64,000 nt of DNA from Odontocerum albicorne. Lineage: Eukaryota > Arthropoda > Insecta > Trichoptera > Odontoceridae. A program made the position numbers and the translations under genes. The DNA lies in assembly GCA_949825065.1 (NCBI GenBank), contig OX463863.1:19120251-19184250 (forward strand), in the 5' to 3' direction. Under the pieces are notes generated by a model, which was not told the origin of the DNA, ran no database searches, and saw only the letters and a program-made list of their open reading frames with translations. Below are positions 62,507 to 64,000 of this stretch, one piece after another (within the stretch, counting starts at the first letter, position 1; each line of letters starts with the position of its first letter).

Positions 62507-62963
62507 TACTACCTTGATCAAAAAGTTTTAGGACTTTATTCATAAAATCGAAAATACAAGTTTATTTTATCGATGTTTTCATCGGTTTTCGACTGCCACT
62601 GCGTTCGTCACCCTCGACCGACTCACGACCACTTCTGAAGCGTTCGTGCCACCGAAAAACACTTCTCCAACATTTCCAAGATCTGCGGACCGTTAAATCC
62701 GTTTTTCACACAAAATTTAATGCAAACTCGTTGATGCACAGTTGATACCATTTTCAAACATGTAAAAAATCGAAAACACGCACAAACGTAGATGTACTCA
62801 GGTACAGCGTAACTTTTACAAATGTCAAGCTATGACGCTGAAATTTGGAGGGAAGTGTCAATGATAGATGTTGTAACCTAACAAAAAAAAAAAAAGAATT
62901 CCAATCGGGTGACTGACAGCGCCACACGGTGGCCGGTCCAAAAACTTTTTGATCAAGGTAGTA
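62507..62963 (-). mobile_element. short mariner, both TIRs kept
   Basis: Termini CTACCTTGATCAAAAAGTTT (62509) and its complement ending 62961 are inverted repeats of about 26 bases between TA dinucleotides. On the minus strand an ATG at 62752 opens MVSTVHQRVCIKFCVKNGF and LEMLEKCFSVA, a mariner HTH start, which soon hits stops. At 457 bp it lacks the catalytic domain. Confidence 0.9.
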
Positions 62964-63485
62964 TTCGGTAATTTTTTTCATAATGCCCTTAAAGATGGAA
63001 ATTATTTAAGTTTACACGGTAAAAACTCTGATAAATATTTTTAACTCGAGAAAACCAGCTGTAAAAATCTTCGAACGTAACTAAAAATCAACTCTAGTGG
63101 CGACCCAAAGAAATGTAGAACTCAATGTTCAGATTTCGTGAGTTTTAGGTCCTCGCACGTACGTAATACAATAATTATATTATAAACATAAATACATATA
63201 TGCATGCAGTTTAATATTATATATATATAGATGTATAAATGAATCAAGCAAATTGCTTACGTCACCTTTCAAATGTATATTTACAATCATTACACTTCAG
63301 TTTAACCTAACATGTACGATTATTACAATATAATAGATCCTCGGCGTATACGTATATATTGAATGCACCTATAAATTCATTAGTTTCGACCCAAAACTCG
63401 TACGAGGGTCATTTTTACCCATACTTTACGAATTCTTAGTCTCTTTTGGTCATGTTAAAAAAGGTCAAATCCTAATATTTCTCAC
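62964..63485. other. no recognised gene
   Basis: AT-rich with a short (AT) run near 63218. Confidence 0.4.
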
Positions 63486-63489
63486 GAGA

Positions 63490-63660
63490 AAATTAATCCC
63501 TGTTTGTACGTTATTCATATAGATTCGTGTGTGAAGGAGCTATAGAGTTCAATGGGTCGCGTACAAATGTCGAACGGGAATGTGTGAGGATTGTGGAACG
63601 GTGATGACGTGGCAGTGTTGACGAAGAAAAGTTGTACGAAAGATCTAACATTTTTCATGT
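63490..63660 (+). mobile_element. LINE-A/B RT scrap
   Basis: YVIHIDSCVKEL, then after a stop SSMGRVQMSNGNV and GDDVAVLTKKSC, a decayed form of the region between the SP..FN motif and YADD. Confidence 0.65.
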
Positions 63661-63664
63661 ACAC

Positions 63665-63737
63665 AGCACAACCCTGTAGGATTACTGCCATGCGGCAAAT
63701 TTCTCCTACTAACCAGGAAGATATTTATGAGGCCTTA
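63665..63737 (-). repeat. SINE body fragment
   Basis: CTGCCATGCGGCAAATTTCT and CCTACTAACCAGGAAG...TATGAGGCC match the body of the SINE at 22611-22807. Confidence 0.65.
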
Positions 63738-63900
63738 AAGGCGCGTTCTCACGGTTCAAGTTTAGTTGACCGATTAAAGTTGATCGACAAAAGTTGAATG
63801 AAATCTGTAGTGAAGGCGCGTTCTCACGGTTCAAGTTTAATTGATCGATTATAGTTGACCAACAAAAGTTGAATACGACTTGAATCAGTTTTTGTTCACA
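63738..63900. repeat. 75-bp direct duplication
   Basis: AAGGCGCGTTCTCACGGTTC begins at 63738 and again at 63813; both are followed by AAGTTTA.TTGA and CAAAAGTTGAAT. This looks like a doubled end of a MITE whose remainder runs to the window edge. Confidence 0.85.
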
Positions 63901-64000
63901 CGTTTCAATAGAAACTGATTCAATAAACTGTTTCAATTTAATTCAATTAAAAATGGCGTCGAAAGCATTTTCTCTTGCATCTTTATTTTTATATTTATCA

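Overview
This is a gene-poor, repeat-saturated stretch of an arthropod nuclear genome, most likely an insect; I cannot fix the order. The grounds are introns with GT/AG borders, a Slik/SLK/STK10-type kinase exon, a C2H2 zinc-finger gene, many mariner-type transposons, RTE- and Jockey-like LINEs, tRNA-derived SINEs, TTAA-flanked MITEs and long minisatellites. Nothing bacterial, no CRISPR array, no rRNA and no functional tRNA was seen.

Only two host genes can be supported. (1) A minus-strand coding exon at 714-881 starts the kinase (53 residues, to the glycine-rich loop). A probable untranslated first exon ends near 5690, so intron 1 would hold about 4.8 kb of repeats; the rest of the gene lies left of base 1. 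(2) A plus-strand zinc-finger gene has exons 40480-40668 and 41760-44399, together coding 942 residues with ten C2H2 fingers. A mariner-type transposon lies in its intron, and a LINE starts right after its stop codon.

Everything else recognised is mobile or repetitive. I use these labels. LINE-A: RT with YADD, MNVAKSK and LRWFGHVERMNEERL. LINE-B: a relative ending WLDQ...RGMTWHD. RTE: endonuclease ORF and 3' parts. LINE-D, LINE-E and Jockey-like: other non-LTR fragments. MITE-F: foldback, TA target. MITE-T: about 291 bp, TTAA target. MITE-M: TATACT termini. P, Q, R, S: dispersed repeats of unknown class.

Layout. 0-6 kb: kinase exon, mariner pieces, a LINE-A copy carrying two internal tandem arrays, a 47-bp array, and the GC-rich candidate first exon. 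6-9.4 kb: mariner fragment, 1.4-kb minisatellite, 115-bp array. 9.9-23 kb: LINEs, MITEs, mariners, SINEs, AT-rich blocks. 23-27.4 kb: two inverted 24-bp-unit arrays. 27-40 kb: dispersed repeats, LINE fragments, a 5'-inverted RTE insertion, an unidentified 145-residue ORF, a 46-bp array. 40-44.4 kb: zinc-finger gene. 44.4-55 kb: LINEs, a TTAA element with repeated ends, a 586-bp (AT)n tract. 55-64 kb: LINE-B, 54-, 45- and 71-bp arrays, MITE-F, a short mariner.

The main theme is that many tandem arrays appear to have grown from inside, or at the edge of, transposable elements. In the clearest case the repeat unit is a LINE ORF segment bounded by an 8-base microhomology.
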